Shown: positions 43,318-53,241, counted from the stretch's first letter. The stretch is DNA of 64,000 nucleotides from an uncultured Brachyspira sp. (GCF_910578695.1 NZ_CAJTQJ010000006.1:17428-81427); one strand, 5' to 3'. Notes: generated from the sequence alone by a model not told the origin. Translations and numbers: made by a program.

Positions 43318-44871
43318 ATGCCGAAAACAAGAGATGAGATACTCTACAATAGAAATAAAAAATATGATATTATTATTATAGGCGGAGGAGTTATAGGTGC
43401 TACTATAGCATTAAAAACTTCAAGAGTAGGTCTTTCTACACTTTTGCTTGATAAACATGATTTTTCTTATGGTTCTTCTTCAAGGACATCAAAAATGCTT
43501 ACAGGCGGATTTAATGATATGAATGGTAATAATCTAATTCATACTATTCATAAAGTAAAAGAAAGAAATAACCTAATGTATAAAAGTTCTTCTCCTTATT
43601 TCGGCATCATCAATCCTATATACGAATACAGAGGTTCTGGTATTTTTAAAGAAGAGATGAAAGCTGCATTATATGATGTATTTTCTCTATTTGGAAAAAC
43701 AAAAAAGCATTCATCTTACAGCAGAAATGAAACATTAGATGCTCTGCCTGATTTAATAAGCAATGATGTTATAGCTTCTGTAGAATATTATGAAGGCTTA
43801 TTAGATGATTCAAGATATGTTATAGAATTATTATTAAAAGCAGAAGAGTACGGATGCGATTTATTAAATTATGCTGAAGTAAAGGCTTTTGAATATAATC
43901 AAAAAGAAATAGAAAATGTAGTATTTACGGATAATATTACAGGCAAAGTTTATACAGTTAATGCCAAAACTATACTTATAGCAGCAGGAGCTTGGGGGCA
44001 TAGCATAAGCTCTTTGCTTCCTAATGGAAATTTTGAAAACAGAATTGATTATATTAAAGGAAGTCATTTAGTAATAGACAGCGATTTAATTCATATAAAT
44101 AAATCTGTAGTTCTGCCTAAAATAAAATCAAGGGCTAATGTATTTTTAATGCGTTGGAAAAACAGCACTATTATAGGTCCTACAATTAAAAAAAATATTA
44201 ATAATCTTGACTGCATATATACAGCAAGCGATGAGGCTGAGTATCTGCTTGATGTGTATAATACTTATTTCAGTTCTATAGTTAATAAAAATCATATAAT
44301 AACAACTCAGTCTGGTATGATGCCTCTTAATCCTTATCAATTTAAAATACATTCTCATCCTCAGTATAAATTATTTTTAGTTGAAGGAGGAAATTTTACA
44401 ACTTCTTCTTCTATATCCATAAGAACTTTAATAAAGATGTATGGAAAGCCTTATAAATGGTTCAGCAATCAAAAAGTAATAAGAAATAAATTTGATACGA
44501 ATACAGAATTGGTTTTGAATGAAAAATTGGTTAAATTCCTTATAGATTATTTTGGTTCTGTGAATTTAATTTTGAAATTAAATGAGCTTTGTAAAAATGA
44601 TTCTTCTTTGCTTGCAGAGACAGGGCTTGATTATAGGATTAACAAAGGACTTATTAAGTATTTTATAGAAACAGAACATGCTATGCATTTAGATGATATT
44701 ATGATGCGTAGATTTAGATTTATACTTACTGAAAATGACTGCGGAACTTTAATATCAGAACATATAGCACAGGAAATGGCTGATATTTTGAAATGGGATA
44801 AGCAGAGAACCGAATGGGAAATAAAAAGATACAGAACAGAAATAAAAAGAGCTAGAGTTGCTTTATATTAA
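43318..44871 (+). CDS. FAD-dependent glycerol-3-phosphate dehydrogenase (GlpD-like)
   Basis: 517 residues. FAD site IIIGGGVIGATIALKTSR (20-37); SSSRTSKMLTGG; substrate domain; C-terminal DAO_C region (TEHAMHLDDIMMRRFRF..). These match GlpD/GlpA-type flavoproteins that oxidise glycerol-3-phosphate to dihydroxyacetone phosphate. No Fe-S motif of its own. GGGAG before the ATG, 77 bp after the NuoG-like gene and in the same direction. Partial overlap of 9 bp, convergent, with the end of hisH. Confidence 0.85.
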   Translation: MPKTRDEILYNRNKKYDIIIIGGGVIGATIALKTSRVGLSTLLLDKHDFSYGSSSRTSKMLTGGFNDMNGNNLIHTIHKVKERNNLMYKSSSPYFGIINPIYEYRGSGIFKEEMKAALYDVFSLFGKTKKHSSYSRNETLDALPDLISNDVIASVEYYEGLLDDSRYVIELLLKAEEYGCDLLNYAEVKAFEYNQKEIENVVFTDNITGKVYTVNAKTILIAAGAWGHSISSLLPNGNFENRIDYIKGSHLVIDSDLIHINKSVVLPKIKSRANVFLMRWKNSTIIGPTIKKNINNLDCIYTASDEAEYLLDVYNTYFSSIVNKNHIITTQSGMMPLNPYQFKIHSHPQYKLFLVEGGNFTTSSSISIRTLIKMYGKPYKWFSNQKVIRNKFDTNTELVLNEKLVKFLIDYFGSVNLILKLNELCKNDSSLLAETGLDYRINKGLIKYFIETEHAMHLDDIMMRRFRFILTENDCGTLISEHIAQEMADILKWDKQRTEWEIKRYRTEIKRARVALY

Positions 44872-45486
44872 ATCTTTAAAGCCTCTAAGTATATTAAGTC
44901 CTGTATTTCCGCTTTTTTCAGGGTGAAATTGTATTCCGTATATATTATTCTTTTTTACAATGGCAGGTATTATTATATCATATTCGCTGTCTGCTATTAT
45001 ACTGTCATCGCAGTTTTTGCCGTAATATGAATGCACAAAATAAACATACTCCATATTTTTAATATATTTAAATATTTTATCTTCTTTTCTTATATTGAGA
45101 TTATTCCAGCCCATATGAGGAACTTTTAAATCTTTATTTTTTAAATCCTTATATATAGGGCATATACTTCCTTTTATAAGTTCAAGTCCTTTATATTCTC
45201 CGTATTCATAACTCTTATCAAAAAGCATCTGCATACCTAAACATATTCCCAAAATTAATTTGCCTTTTTTAGCTTCTTCTATAATAACATTTTTTAGTAT
45301 GCCGTCATTTTTTTTCTCAAGTTTTGCTAAAGCATCTCTGAAAGCTCCTACACCCGGAAGTATTATAGCATCAGCATTTTTTATAATTTTTTCATCATCT
45401 GTAAGAATAGCATCTATACCTACATATTTTAATGATGATATAAGAGAAAATAAATTTCCTACCTCATAATCTATTATAGCTGTCAT
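44863..45486 (-). CDS. hisH: Imidazole glycerol phosphate synthase, glutaminase subunit
   Basis: 207 residues from the ATG at 45486 (MTAIIDYEVGNL); an extended frame to 45543 has no similarity to the family. Class I glutamine amidotransferase with nucleophile Cys82 in LGICLGMQ, oxyanion-region PGVGAF and the His/Glu pair in GIQFHPEKSG. It supplies ammonia to HisF in histidine synthesis. hisB lies upstream on the same strand; hisF is not here. Confidence 0.92.
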   Translation of the reverse strand: MTAIIDYEVGNLFSLISSLKYVGIDAILTDDEKIIKNADAIILPGVGAFRDALAKLEKKNDGILKNVIIEEAKKGKLILGICLGMQMLFDKSYEYGEYKGLELIKGSICPIYKDLKNKDLKVPHMGWNNLNIRKEDKIFKYIKNMEYVYFVHSYYGKNCDDSIIADSEYDIIIPAIVKKNNIYGIQFHPEKSGNTGLNILRGFKDLI

Positions 45487-45549
45487 AAAAAATCCTATTA
45501 ATTTTATTAAAGTTATTATACTAAAATAAAATATAAAAGTCAAAGTATA

Positions 45550-45565
45550 GGGGCGGGAGGGCGGG
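45550..45565 (+). other. G-quadruplex-forming motif between hisH and hisB
   Basis: GGGGCGGGAGGGCGGG: four G-tracts of three or more with single-base loops, on the plus strand. The his genes are on the minus strand, so the mRNA carries the C-rich complement. Very unusual in this AT-rich background. Confidence 0.85.
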
Positions 45566-45626
45566 CTTAATAAATTAAAAAAAATTAATCAGCTTTATTT
45601 TATGTAAAAACAAAAAATCAATTTTT

Positions 45627-46229
45627 TTAATTTTTATTATTTTCAAGCATTCCTTTTGTAGATAAAACTTCATCTTTATATTTTTCATCTATTTCACAAG
45701 CCTGTGCTAAAGCTCTCGCTGCTGCTTTAAATATAGATTCTATTATATGATGAGTATTCTCTCCGTGAAAAGTTTTTATATGCAATGTTATATTCATAGT
45801 ATTTGTAAGGGCTGTAAAAAACTCTTTAACAAGTTCTGTATCAAAATCTCCTACTTTTTCATTCTTTAAATCGCTTTCAAAAACTAAATGACTTCTTCCG
45901 CATATATCAACTGCCGCTAATGTTAAAGCTTCGCACATAGGCATGCAGAAATTTCCATATCTTTTTATACCCTTCATATCTCCCAAAGCCTCAGAAAAAC
46001 ATTTTCCCAAAACTATAGCAGTGTCTTCAACCGAATGATGATAGTCTACATCTATGTCGCCTTTGCATATAGTTTCTAAATCAAATCTTCCATGTCTTGC
46101 AAATAAATCAAGCATATGATTAAAAAAACCTATGCGGGTATCATTATTATATTTTCCTCTGCCGTCTATATTTAATTTAATTTTTATTTTTGTTTCATTT
46201 GTGTTTCTTTCTATTTCTGAAGTTCTCAT
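45627..46229 (-). CDS. hisB: Imidazoleglycerol-phosphate dehydratase
   Basis: 200 residues, single-domain HisB (no phosphatase domain). Mn-binding His motifs DYHHSVEDTAIVLG and THHIIESIFKAAARAL, plus GFFNHMLDLFARHGRF. It catalyses the sixth step of histidine biosynthesis. GGGG-type ribosome site before the ATG. Separated from hisH by ~140 bp containing a G-quadruplex motif. Confidence 0.93.
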   Translation of the reverse strand: MRTSEIERNTNETKIKIKLNIDGRGKYNNDTRIGFFNHMLDLFARHGRFDLETICKGDIDVDYHHSVEDTAIVLGKCFSEALGDMKGIKRYGNFCMPMCEALTLAAVDICGRSHLVFESDLKNEKVGDFDTELVKEFFTALTNTMNITLHIKTFHGENTHHIIESIFKAAARALAQACEIDEKYKDEVLSTKGMLENNKN

Positions 46230-46322
46230 AATTAAATCCCCTAAAAATAAATTATAATTATACTTTTATTTTTTTGCAATATTTATATAATTTTTTATAC
46301 AATTATCGGTTAGGGGTAAATA

Positions 46323-46769
46323 ATGGGTACTTTAGAGAATTTTGATGTTCATAATATCAATAATAGCAGTATAAAAATGACAAAAGAGCAGGTGAGAGAT
46401 AAGGTTTATAAAGATGAAAATATAGAAAAATCTATAAAGAAAGGAGTAGAAAATTATCTTGACTTTTTAACATTAAAAAAGTACTCTGATAATGCTGTTT
46501 CTGAATTTGAGTATTTGAATAATTATACTCTTATAACCGCAGAAATATTTGAAGAAGGATATGTAATTTCTGATATTCATATAGATGTTAATATGATAGT
46601 ATATGATTATATGAGCAAAGATGATAATAAAAAAGAAAGATATATTGCTTTAAATAAAACTTATTTAATGGGACTTAATTTAAAATTTTCATTAAACAGT
46701 ATAGAAGATGATATTGAGGATATAGAAGTAAGATTCTTTAATATTTACGGCATTACAAACAATCAATAA
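46323..46769 (+). CDS. Hypothetical protein
   Basis: 148 residues, acidic, without signal peptide or membrane segment. No family recognised. The first ~25 residues are Asn-rich, and an alternation of strands and turns follows (VISDIHIDVNMIVYDYM). AGGGG precedes the ATG. Divergent from hisB. Confidence 0.55.
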   Translation: MGTLENFDVHNINNSSIKMTKEQVRDKVYKDENIEKSIKKGVENYLDFLTLKKYSDNAVSEFEYLNNYTLITAEIFEEGYVISDIHIDVNMIVYDYMSKDDNKKERYIALNKTYLMGLNLKFSLNSIEDDIEDIEVRFFNIYGITNNQ

Positions 46770-47019
46770 TATTTTTTAATTATTTTATATAGCTTAAAAT
46801 ATAATTTTTATTTTTTATATAAAATTTAATTATAATATTTACGATATATTACAAAACTATAAAATGACCATTCTTTATTATTATAATTTAATAATATTAT
46901 ATAAATTATTCTATTAAGTAATAAAAAATAAGGAATGAAAAATATAAAAAAATTCTTTACTATATAAAAATAATTATTACATTAAATTACATAATGTTTT
47001 AATATAATTGGAGTTTTGT

Positions 47020-48876
47020 ATGCTTAAAAGTAAATTCAATAGTTTAGCCTTAAAAATACCTGCAATATTATGCATAGTTACGGCTGTTTTTTTAACTATG
47101 ATGCTTATTATTTCTCTTAGAATATCAGGAAGGGGTATTTCTAAAAGCAGATTTGAAGGATTTGAAACAACTGTAACAGGATATTCTTCTGTATTTAATG
47201 CATGGTTTCGTATTCAGTCCTATCTCATTGAAACATATTCATCTGTTGCTATAGTAGTAGAAAATGTACTTAATCCTAATGATAATACAGCAGAAATATT
47301 AAATGCAACTTTAAGAGGATTTAGAGAAAAAAATGCAGGTGCCATACATATGGGTATAGTCGATATAAATGGCATCATAATATCGGACGGCAGCTATCCT
47401 AATTGGATAGGAGAAAGATTTTCAAATAAAAATACTGATGTTTGGAATAAATTAAAGAATAAAGAATATGGATACGGAAGCGTAGTTTATGATAATAAGC
47501 TTGAAGCATCAGAATCTAACGAAGAGCTGTCATTTACTTTTGCAACTCCTATTAAATATCAAAACAGAGAAATAGGCTATTTGTATGTTGTTTTTAATTG
47601 GAGAGCTTTTTTTAAAAACTATATAGAGGGAATAAAATTAGGAACAACAGGCGGGCTTGATGTAATAGCACCTAATATGAAATTATTTGTTAATACCGAT
47701 TATGATAAGATTAACTCAGATGCTCCTTCAGTGTATAAAGATGTTTTTAATAACAATTATTCTAAAGGCGTAGTTGCATATAATGTAAACGGCGTTGAAA
47801 TGATGGGCTCTTATGTTAAGATGCATTATGTGCCTTGGATTATTTCTATGACTATGACAAGCGATGAGATTTATGCAGAAAATAAAAAAGCTGTAGTCAG
47901 CGGAGTTATTTTGGGTATTATTACTATAATTTGTTTAGCTATATTTATTTATTTGTTTATAAATTCTATTACTAAGCCTTTACAAGCTGTAGTTGATGCA
48001 GCACAAAAAATAGAAAGAGGCGATTTAGCTTCATTAGAAAGAAAAATAAAGCCTAGAAAAGATGAAATAGGCATACTTGCCGATAGTTTTGTTAATATGA
48101 GAACAAAATTAGTTGAAACTATCAAAGAGGTTAATAATGCTTCTAAAATGATTATGAATGCTTCTGAGGAATTAGCTAGAGGAAATGAAGAATTATCAAG
48201 AAGAACCGAAGCACAGGCTGCAAGTTTAGAGAAAACAGCTGCTTCTATGGAGCAGATGGCTTCTAATATTAAGTCTTCTACAGAATATTCTTTAACAGGA
48301 AATAATATGATGATGTCTTCAAAAGCTTCTATAGATGAGGCAGGAGATATTATTATACAAACTACAGATAATATTCAGGAAGTTTATGAAGCAAGTACTA
48401 AAATTAAAAATATAACTAAAATTATTGAAGATATAGCATTTCAAACTAATATACTTGCACTTAATGCTTCAGTAGAGGCGGCAAGAGCAGGAGATCAAGG
48501 CAAGGGATTTGCAGTTGTAGCTTCAGAGGTAAGAAATCTTGCACAAACTACTCAGTCATCAGTAAAAGATATTACAGGTTTGGTTGATAATGCTTATGAT
48601 AAAATAAATAAAGCAACAGAAACTGCTCAGAAATCTCAGGAAATATTTTCCGATTTGAGGGCTAAAATAGATGAAACAGCTAATATAATGAAAGGTATAA
48701 GTTCATCTGCAGTAGAACAGAATGCAGGAGTAGAACAGGTAAACAGAGCCGTATCAGAAATAGACGGAGCCACTCAGATGAATAATACTCTTGTAAGCAA
48801 TGCTGAAAGCACTTCAAGAGATTTACTTGCACAGGCTAATTCCTTACAGGAAGTTATGAGCTTCTTCAAATTATGA
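47020..48876 (+). CDS. Methyl-accepting chemotaxis protein
   Basis: 618 residues from the ATG at 47020; an upstream in-frame TTG at 47008 belongs to TTGGAG, the ribosome site. TM1 at ~13-33, periplasmic sensor domain of Cache type (~34-290), TM2 (~292-316), HAMP (SITKPLQAVVDAAQKI..), then a cytoplasmic signalling domain with the invariant hairpin EDIAFQTNILALNASVEAARAG. It relays ligand binding to CheA. Spirochaetes carry many such genes; the ligand is unknown. Confidence 0.93.
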   Translation: MLKSKFNSLALKIPAILCIVTAVFLTMMLIISLRISGRGISKSRFEGFETTVTGYSSVFNAWFRIQSYLIETYSSVAIVVENVLNPNDNTAEILNATLRGFREKNAGAIHMGIVDINGIIISDGSYPNWIGERFSNKNTDVWNKLKNKEYGYGSVVYDNKLEASESNEELSFTFATPIKYQNREIGYLYVVFNWRAFFKNYIEGIKLGTTGGLDVIAPNMKLFVNTDYDKINSDAPSVYKDVFNNNYSKGVVAYNVNGVEMMGSYVKMHYVPWIISMTMTSDEIYAENKKAVVSGVILGIITIICLAIFIYLFINSITKPLQAVVDAAQKIERGDLASLERKIKPRKDEIGILADSFVNMRTKLVETIKEVNNASKMIMNASEELARGNEELSRRTEAQAASLEKTAASMEQMASNIKSSTEYSLTGNNMMMSSKASIDEAGDIIIQTTDNIQEVYEASTKIKNITKIIEDIAFQTNILALNASVEAARAGDQGKGFAVVASEVRNLAQTTQSSVKDITGLVDNAYDKINKATETAQKSQEIFSDLRAKIDETANIMKGISSSAVEQNAGVEQVNRAVSEIDGATQMNNTLVSNAESTSRDLLAQANSLQEVMSFFKL

Positions 48877-48886
48877 TTATTATTTT

Positions 48887-48917
48887 AGGATATATACTTT
48901 GATATAGTATATATCCT
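48887..48917. terminator. Hairpin between convergent MCP and glycerate kinase genes
   Basis: AGGATATATACT and AGTATATATCCT pair perfectly over 12 bp around TTGATAT. The T-tract is weak. Confidence 0.6.
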
Positions 48918-48940
48918 TTATATAATTTACTGCATTCAAA

Positions 48941-50068
48941 TTATAGTTCTATATTTATAAATCTCAATGCCCTTTCAGCAGCATTCTCTGTTAAAAAAGC
49001 AGTATTAGAAATAGCTTCATCAAGCGTCATAGCCTTAGTAAATAAAGGCATTATAGATTTAATATTCAAATCATATATTATATCAGTATTTTCTCTTATT
49101 TCTCCTACTATAGCAATTACAGGTATATTTCCAGCCCTTTTTGCCACTCCTGCAGGCACTTTTCCTTCTCTTGTTTGTCCGTCAATGGCACCTTCTCCTG
49201 TTATTATAAGAGAAGCTCCTTTTATTTTTTCTTCAAAATTTATTATATCAAGAACAGCATCTATACCGCTTTTTAATTCTGCATTGCAAAAACCTATAAG
49301 CCCTCCTCCAAGTCCTCCTGCAGCACCTGAACCTTTAACATAATCTATTTCTTTTCCGAATTTTTCTTTTATAATTCCTGCTATATTTTTAAGCCCTTTA
49401 TCGAGTATATCAAAAGTTTCTTTAGTAACTCCTTTCTGTTTTCCATATACTGCAGTAGCTCCGTTTTCTCCGTAAAGAGGATTTTTTACATCGCATGCAG
49501 CTGTTATTTTTATATCGAATATTCTTTTATCAACATTACTGTCATCTATATCAGCAGCTTTTATCATATTTTCAGCAATTGCTTCAAGTTCATTATTATT
49601 TTTATCAAGAAATCTATATCCTAAAGCATTAGCCATTCCTATACCGCAGTCATTAGTGGCACTTCCTCCTATACCTATAAATATATCTTTTATGCCGTTA
49701 TTTAAAGCATCTTTTATAAGCTCGCCTGTTCCGTAAGTAGAATATTTCATAGGATTTCTTACCTTATCATCGATTAAAGTAAGTCCTGATGCTTCTGCCA
49801 TTTCTATTACAGCTCTATCTTTATTGATAATACCGTATTTAGCTTCTACTATTTTGCCTTTAGGATTTTTTACATTTACTTTTTTTATATTTCCGCCTGC
49901 AGCATAAAGTATTGATTCTACAGTTCCCTCTCCTCCATCAGCAACAGGAATTTTTATTATATGAGCATCTTTAATTACTTTTAATACTCCTTTTTCTATA
50001 TAATTGCAAACTTCTAAACTGCCGGCACTTCCTTTAAAAGAGTCTGGTATTATTATTATTTTTTTCAC
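48941..50068 (-). CDS. garK: Glycerate kinase (GarK/GlxK)
   Basis: 375 residues. IIIPDSFKGSAGSLEVCNYI at the N-terminus, ADGGEGTVE, GIGGSATNDCG and KGSGAAGGLGGGL are family blocks; VTGEGAIDGQTREGK forms the ATP-side loop. It phosphorylates glycerate to 2- or 3-phosphoglycerate. The start is GTG at 50068 with AAGGAG upstream. Divergent from a GntP-type permease gene, so the pair likely imports and uses glycerate. Confidence 0.92.
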   Translation of the reverse strand: MKKIIIIPDSFKGSAGSLEVCNYIEKGVLKVIKDAHIIKIPVADGGEGTVESILYAAGGNIKKVNVKNPKGKIVEAKYGIINKDRAVIEMAEASGLTLIDDKVRNPMKYSTYGTGELIKDALNNGIKDIFIGIGGSATNDCGIGMANALGYRFLDKNNNELEAIAENMIKAADIDDSNVDKRIFDIKITAACDVKNPLYGENGATAVYGKQKGVTKETFDILDKGLKNIAGIIKEKFGKEIDYVKGSGAAGGLGGGLIGFCNAELKSGIDAVLDIINFEEKIKGASLIITGEGAIDGQTREGKVPAGVAKRAGNIPVIAIVGEIRENTDIIYDLNIKSIMPLFTKAMTLDEAISNTAFLTENAAERALRFINIEL

Positions 50069-50233
50069 TATATTCTCCTTAAATAATTCTTTATTTTAAA
50101 TATAATACATTAATTTTAATTTTCATTGTTTATTATATACAATAAATATTTAAAAAATTGTATTTATACACAAAGAAAATATATATTATTTTTATATACT
50201 TATACAATATAATAAAAAATAATAGAGGTATAT

Positions 50234-51592
50234 ATGTTAATCATATTTTTTATAATTTGTATAATTTTAATGATATTTTCTATATCAAAGTTGAAAATGC
50301 ATCCTTTTTTATCTATTATGGGAGTATCCATTCTTTTTGCTTTTATTTCTAAAATACCATTAAAAGAAATACCAAGCATAATTGGAAGCGGTTTCAGCGG
50401 AACTTTTACAAGCATAGGCATAGTAATAATATTCGGAGCTTTAATAGGTACAGTATTAGAAAATACCGGCGGTGCATTGAAACTTTCAGATATGGTTATA
50501 AAAATTGTAGGTAAAAAAAGACCTGAACTTGCAATGCTTATTATGGGCTGGATAGTTTCTATACCTGTTTTCTGCGATTCGGGATTCGTTATTTTAAACC
50601 CTATAAAAAAAGCTTTGGCAAAAAGAACAATGAAATCTGCTGTTTCAATGAGTATGGCTCTTTCAGCAGGTTTATATATTTCGCATGTATTTATACCGCC
50701 TACACCTGGACCTATAGCTGCAGCCAACTTATTAGGCATAGGAAATCATTTGCTTATGGTTATAGGTATGGGTGTTTTATGTTCTATACTTCCTCTTACA
50801 GCAGGATACTTTTTTTCTAAATATATAGGATATAAAGTAAAATCATTAGATGAGATGCAAAACGAGAAAAATATTAAAAGCTATGAAGAGCTTAAGGCAG
50901 GTTACGGCAAATTGCCTAATGGATTTTTGGCTGTATCTCCTATTTTAATACCTATCATATTAATGGCTTTAGCTTCAGTATTTACTATGATGAAAATAGA
51001 AAATATGCTTTCGGTATTTATACAATTTTTAGGCACTCCTATAATAGCTTTGTCTGTAGGGCTTATATTTTCAATTATTACATATTTTTCACAGAAAAAG
51101 CATATTAAGGATTTAGAAAGTTTTTATGATATTACAAATAATACTTTAAAAATTGTAGGTCCTATACTTTTTGTAACAGCGGCAGGCGGAGTTTTGGGCA
51201 AGGTTATATCTTCATCAAGTTTAGTCTCTTTTATTACAGAAAATGCTTCTCTATTTCAAAGCGTAGGAATCTTCTTCCCATTTATATTATCTGCTGTATT
51301 AAAAACTGCTCAGGGTTCTTCTACAGTTGCTTTAACTACCACCGCAGGAATATTAGCACCTTTAATGGGGGCATTGGGTTTAGACACTCCTATTTTATCA
51401 GCATTAACAGTTATGGCTATAGGTGCAGGAGCTATGACGGTTTCTCATGCTAATGACAGCTATTATTGGGTTGTTACTAATTTCAGTTCAATAAAAGCTG
51501 AGGACGGTTATAAAACTCAAACTTTAATGACTTTAATAATAGGTATTGCAGGAATAATAAATGTGTTTTTGATTTCATTAATATTCAGATGA
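50234..51592 (+). CDS. GntP-family permease, likely for glycerate or gluconate
   Basis: 452 residues, 12 or more hydrophobic segments. GntP marks: FSGTFTSIGIVIIFGALIG, VSIPVFCDSGFVIL, HVFIPPTPGPIAAA and AQGSSTVALTTTAG. An acid-sugar/proton symporter. The neighbouring divergent glycerate kinase gene points to glycerate as substrate (inference). GAGG before the ATG, followed by a hairpin at 51601-51635. Confidence 0.85.
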   Translation: MLIIFFIICIILMIFSISKLKMHPFLSIMGVSILFAFISKIPLKEIPSIIGSGFSGTFTSIGIVIIFGALIGTVLENTGGALKLSDMVIKIVGKKRPELAMLIMGWIVSIPVFCDSGFVILNPIKKALAKRTMKSAVSMSMALSAGLYISHVFIPPTPGPIAAANLLGIGNHLLMVIGMGVLCSILPLTAGYFFSKYIGYKVKSLDEMQNEKNIKSYEELKAGYGKLPNGFLAVSPILIPIILMALASVFTMMKIENMLSVFIQFLGTPIIALSVGLIFSIITYFSQKKHIKDLESFYDITNNTLKIVGPILFVTAAGGVLGKVISSSSLVSFITENASLFQSVGIFFPFILSAVLKTAQGSSTVALTTTAGILAPLMGALGLDTPILSALTVMAIGAGAMTVSHANDSYYWVVTNFSSIKAEDGYKTQTLMTLIIGIAGIINVFLISLIFR

Positions 51593-51600
51593 TTATGCTT

Positions 51601-51645
51601 ATAAGTACGGCTTTAAAAACAAAAGCTGTACTTATATTGTATTTT
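51601..51645 (+). terminator. Terminator after the GntP permease gene
   Basis: ATAAGTACGGCTTT (51601-51614) pairs with AAAGCTGTACTTAT (51622-51635), followed by ATTGTATTTT. The rest of the 273-bp gap is AT-rich with the ffh promoter. Confidence 0.65.
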
Positions 51646-51802
51646 AATCTAAAAAATATTTCTTTGCTTTTCTGTACTGTATTGGTAAATATATATTACT
51701 TTTTTATTTTAAGTAATTTAAATTATAAATGATACCTGCTTTTTCAAAACTAAAAAATATATAAAAACTCATACTCCTAAACAGTAAAATGGTTAATATA
51801 TA

Positions 51803-51830
51803 TTGACTTTTTGACTATATTATGTATAAT
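51803..51830 (+). promoter_or_regulatory. Promoter for ffh
   Basis: TTGACT (51803-51808), 16-bp spacer, TATAAT (51825-51830), 35 bp before the GTG start. Confidence 0.6.
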
Positions 51831-51865
51831 ATATTTGGAATTAATATATTTATAAGGTTGTTTCA

Positions 51866-53221
51866 GTGTTTAGTAATTTAACTAAATCTATATCTAATGT
51901 ATTCTCTAAAATACAGGGTAAAAAAGTACTTACAGATAAAGATATATCCGACAGTCTGCTTACAATAAAAGAAGCATTATTATCTGCCGATGTATCATTA
52001 GAAGCAGCCGATAAATTTTTAGAAGAAGCTTCTAAGAGAGCAGTAGGAAAAGAAAAGTTAGAAGGTGTAGAACCAGCCAATCAATTCGTAGCCGATGTTC
52101 ATGATACATTAGTTAATATGATAGGCGAGGGAGAAAGCGGATTAAAATTAGAGCCTATAGAGAAAACTACTATAACTTTGCTTTTCGGACTTCAGGGTTC
52201 TGGTAAAACTACTACTTCAGCTAAATTAGCTAAATATTATAAAGATAAAAGACGCGTTATGCTTGTGGGGCTTGATGTTCATAGACCTGCAGCTATGGAG
52301 CAGCTTGCTATTTTGGCAAAAGAAGTAGGCGTTCCTTATCATATAGATACTAAAGAGAAAAAAGCATATAAAATACTAAAAAAGGCTTTGGCTATAGCAA
52401 AAAAAGAGCAGTATAATATGATATTGGTTGATACTGCAGGGCGTTTAGAAATAGATGAAGATATGATGCTTGAATTAAGACGCGTTGTAAACTCTGCTAA
52501 TGTTACAGAAAAATTATTGGTAGTTGATTCTACAGCAGGGCAGAGTGTTTATGATGTTGCAAAAAGTTTTCAAAGCAATATAGGTATAAACGGCGTTATA
52601 CTTACAAAATTCGATTCAGGTGTTAGAGGCGGAGCTGCTTTATCCTTGAGATATGCTACAGGTTCATCTGTAAGATTTATAGGTACAGGCGAACATTTAG
52701 ATGATATTGATGTTTTTGATGCTAAAAGAGTAGCAGGGCAGATACTTGGAATGGGCGATATAGTAAAATTGGTGGAAAAAGCACGTGCAGCCATAAGTGA
52801 AAAAGAAGCTCAGGAAATGCTTAAAAAAGTTATAGAAAATAATTTTGATTATAATGATTTCTTGAAACAGATAGAAGCTACTTCCAAAATGGGCGGACTT
52901 AGTAAAATGACTTCTATGATTCCGGGTATGGCTAATGTTGATACTGAACTTCTAAGCCGAGAAGAAGAGAAATTCAAAAAATATAAAGCTATTATACAGT
53001 CAATGACAAAAAAAGAAAGATTGGCATTATTTCCTTTAAATAATTCTAGAAAAATGAGAATATCTAAAGGAAGCGGTCAAAGTATTTATGATATAAATCA
53101 GCTGATAAAACAGTTTTCTATGATGAAAAATATGATGGGAAGTACTAAAAAGATGGATAAGCTCGCAAAGTCCCTAGAGGGTATGGGTATGTCTATAGAT
53201 GATTTAAACAAATTAATGTAA
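51866..53221 (+). CDS. ffh: Signal recognition particle protein Ffh
   Basis: 451 residues. N domain (~1-90), G domain with GLQGSGKTTTSAKL (P-loop), DTAGRLEID and LTKFDSG, then the M domain with MIPGM and a Met-rich end (QFSMMKNMMGS..). It binds signal sequences and SRP RNA, targeting membrane proteins. GTG start at 51866 with AAGG upstream. Followed by rpsP, khpA and rimM. Confidence 0.95.
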   Translation: MFSNLTKSISNVFSKIQGKKVLTDKDISDSLLTIKEALLSADVSLEAADKFLEEASKRAVGKEKLEGVEPANQFVADVHDTLVNMIGEGESGLKLEPIEKTTITLLFGLQGSGKTTTSAKLAKYYKDKRRVMLVGLDVHRPAAMEQLAILAKEVGVPYHIDTKEKKAYKILKKALAIAKKEQYNMILVDTAGRLEIDEDMMLELRRVVNSANVTEKLLVVDSTAGQSVYDVAKSFQSNIGINGVILTKFDSGVRGGAALSLRYATGSSVRFIGTGEHLDDIDVFDAKRVAGQILGMGDIVKLVEKARAAISEKEAQEMLKKVIENNFDYNDFLKQIEATSKMGGLSKMTSMIPGMANVDTELLSREEEKFKKYKAIIQSMTKKERLALFPLNNSRKMRISKGSGQSIYDINQLIKQFSMMKNMMGSTKKMDKLAKSLEGMGMSIDDLNKLM

Positions 53222-53241
53222 TAAACTTGGAGGAAAAAAAG

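Noticed and set aside
50200..50739. Open frame opposite the GntP permease gene
   Set aside because: Antisense shadow; the permease motifs are clear on the plus strand.
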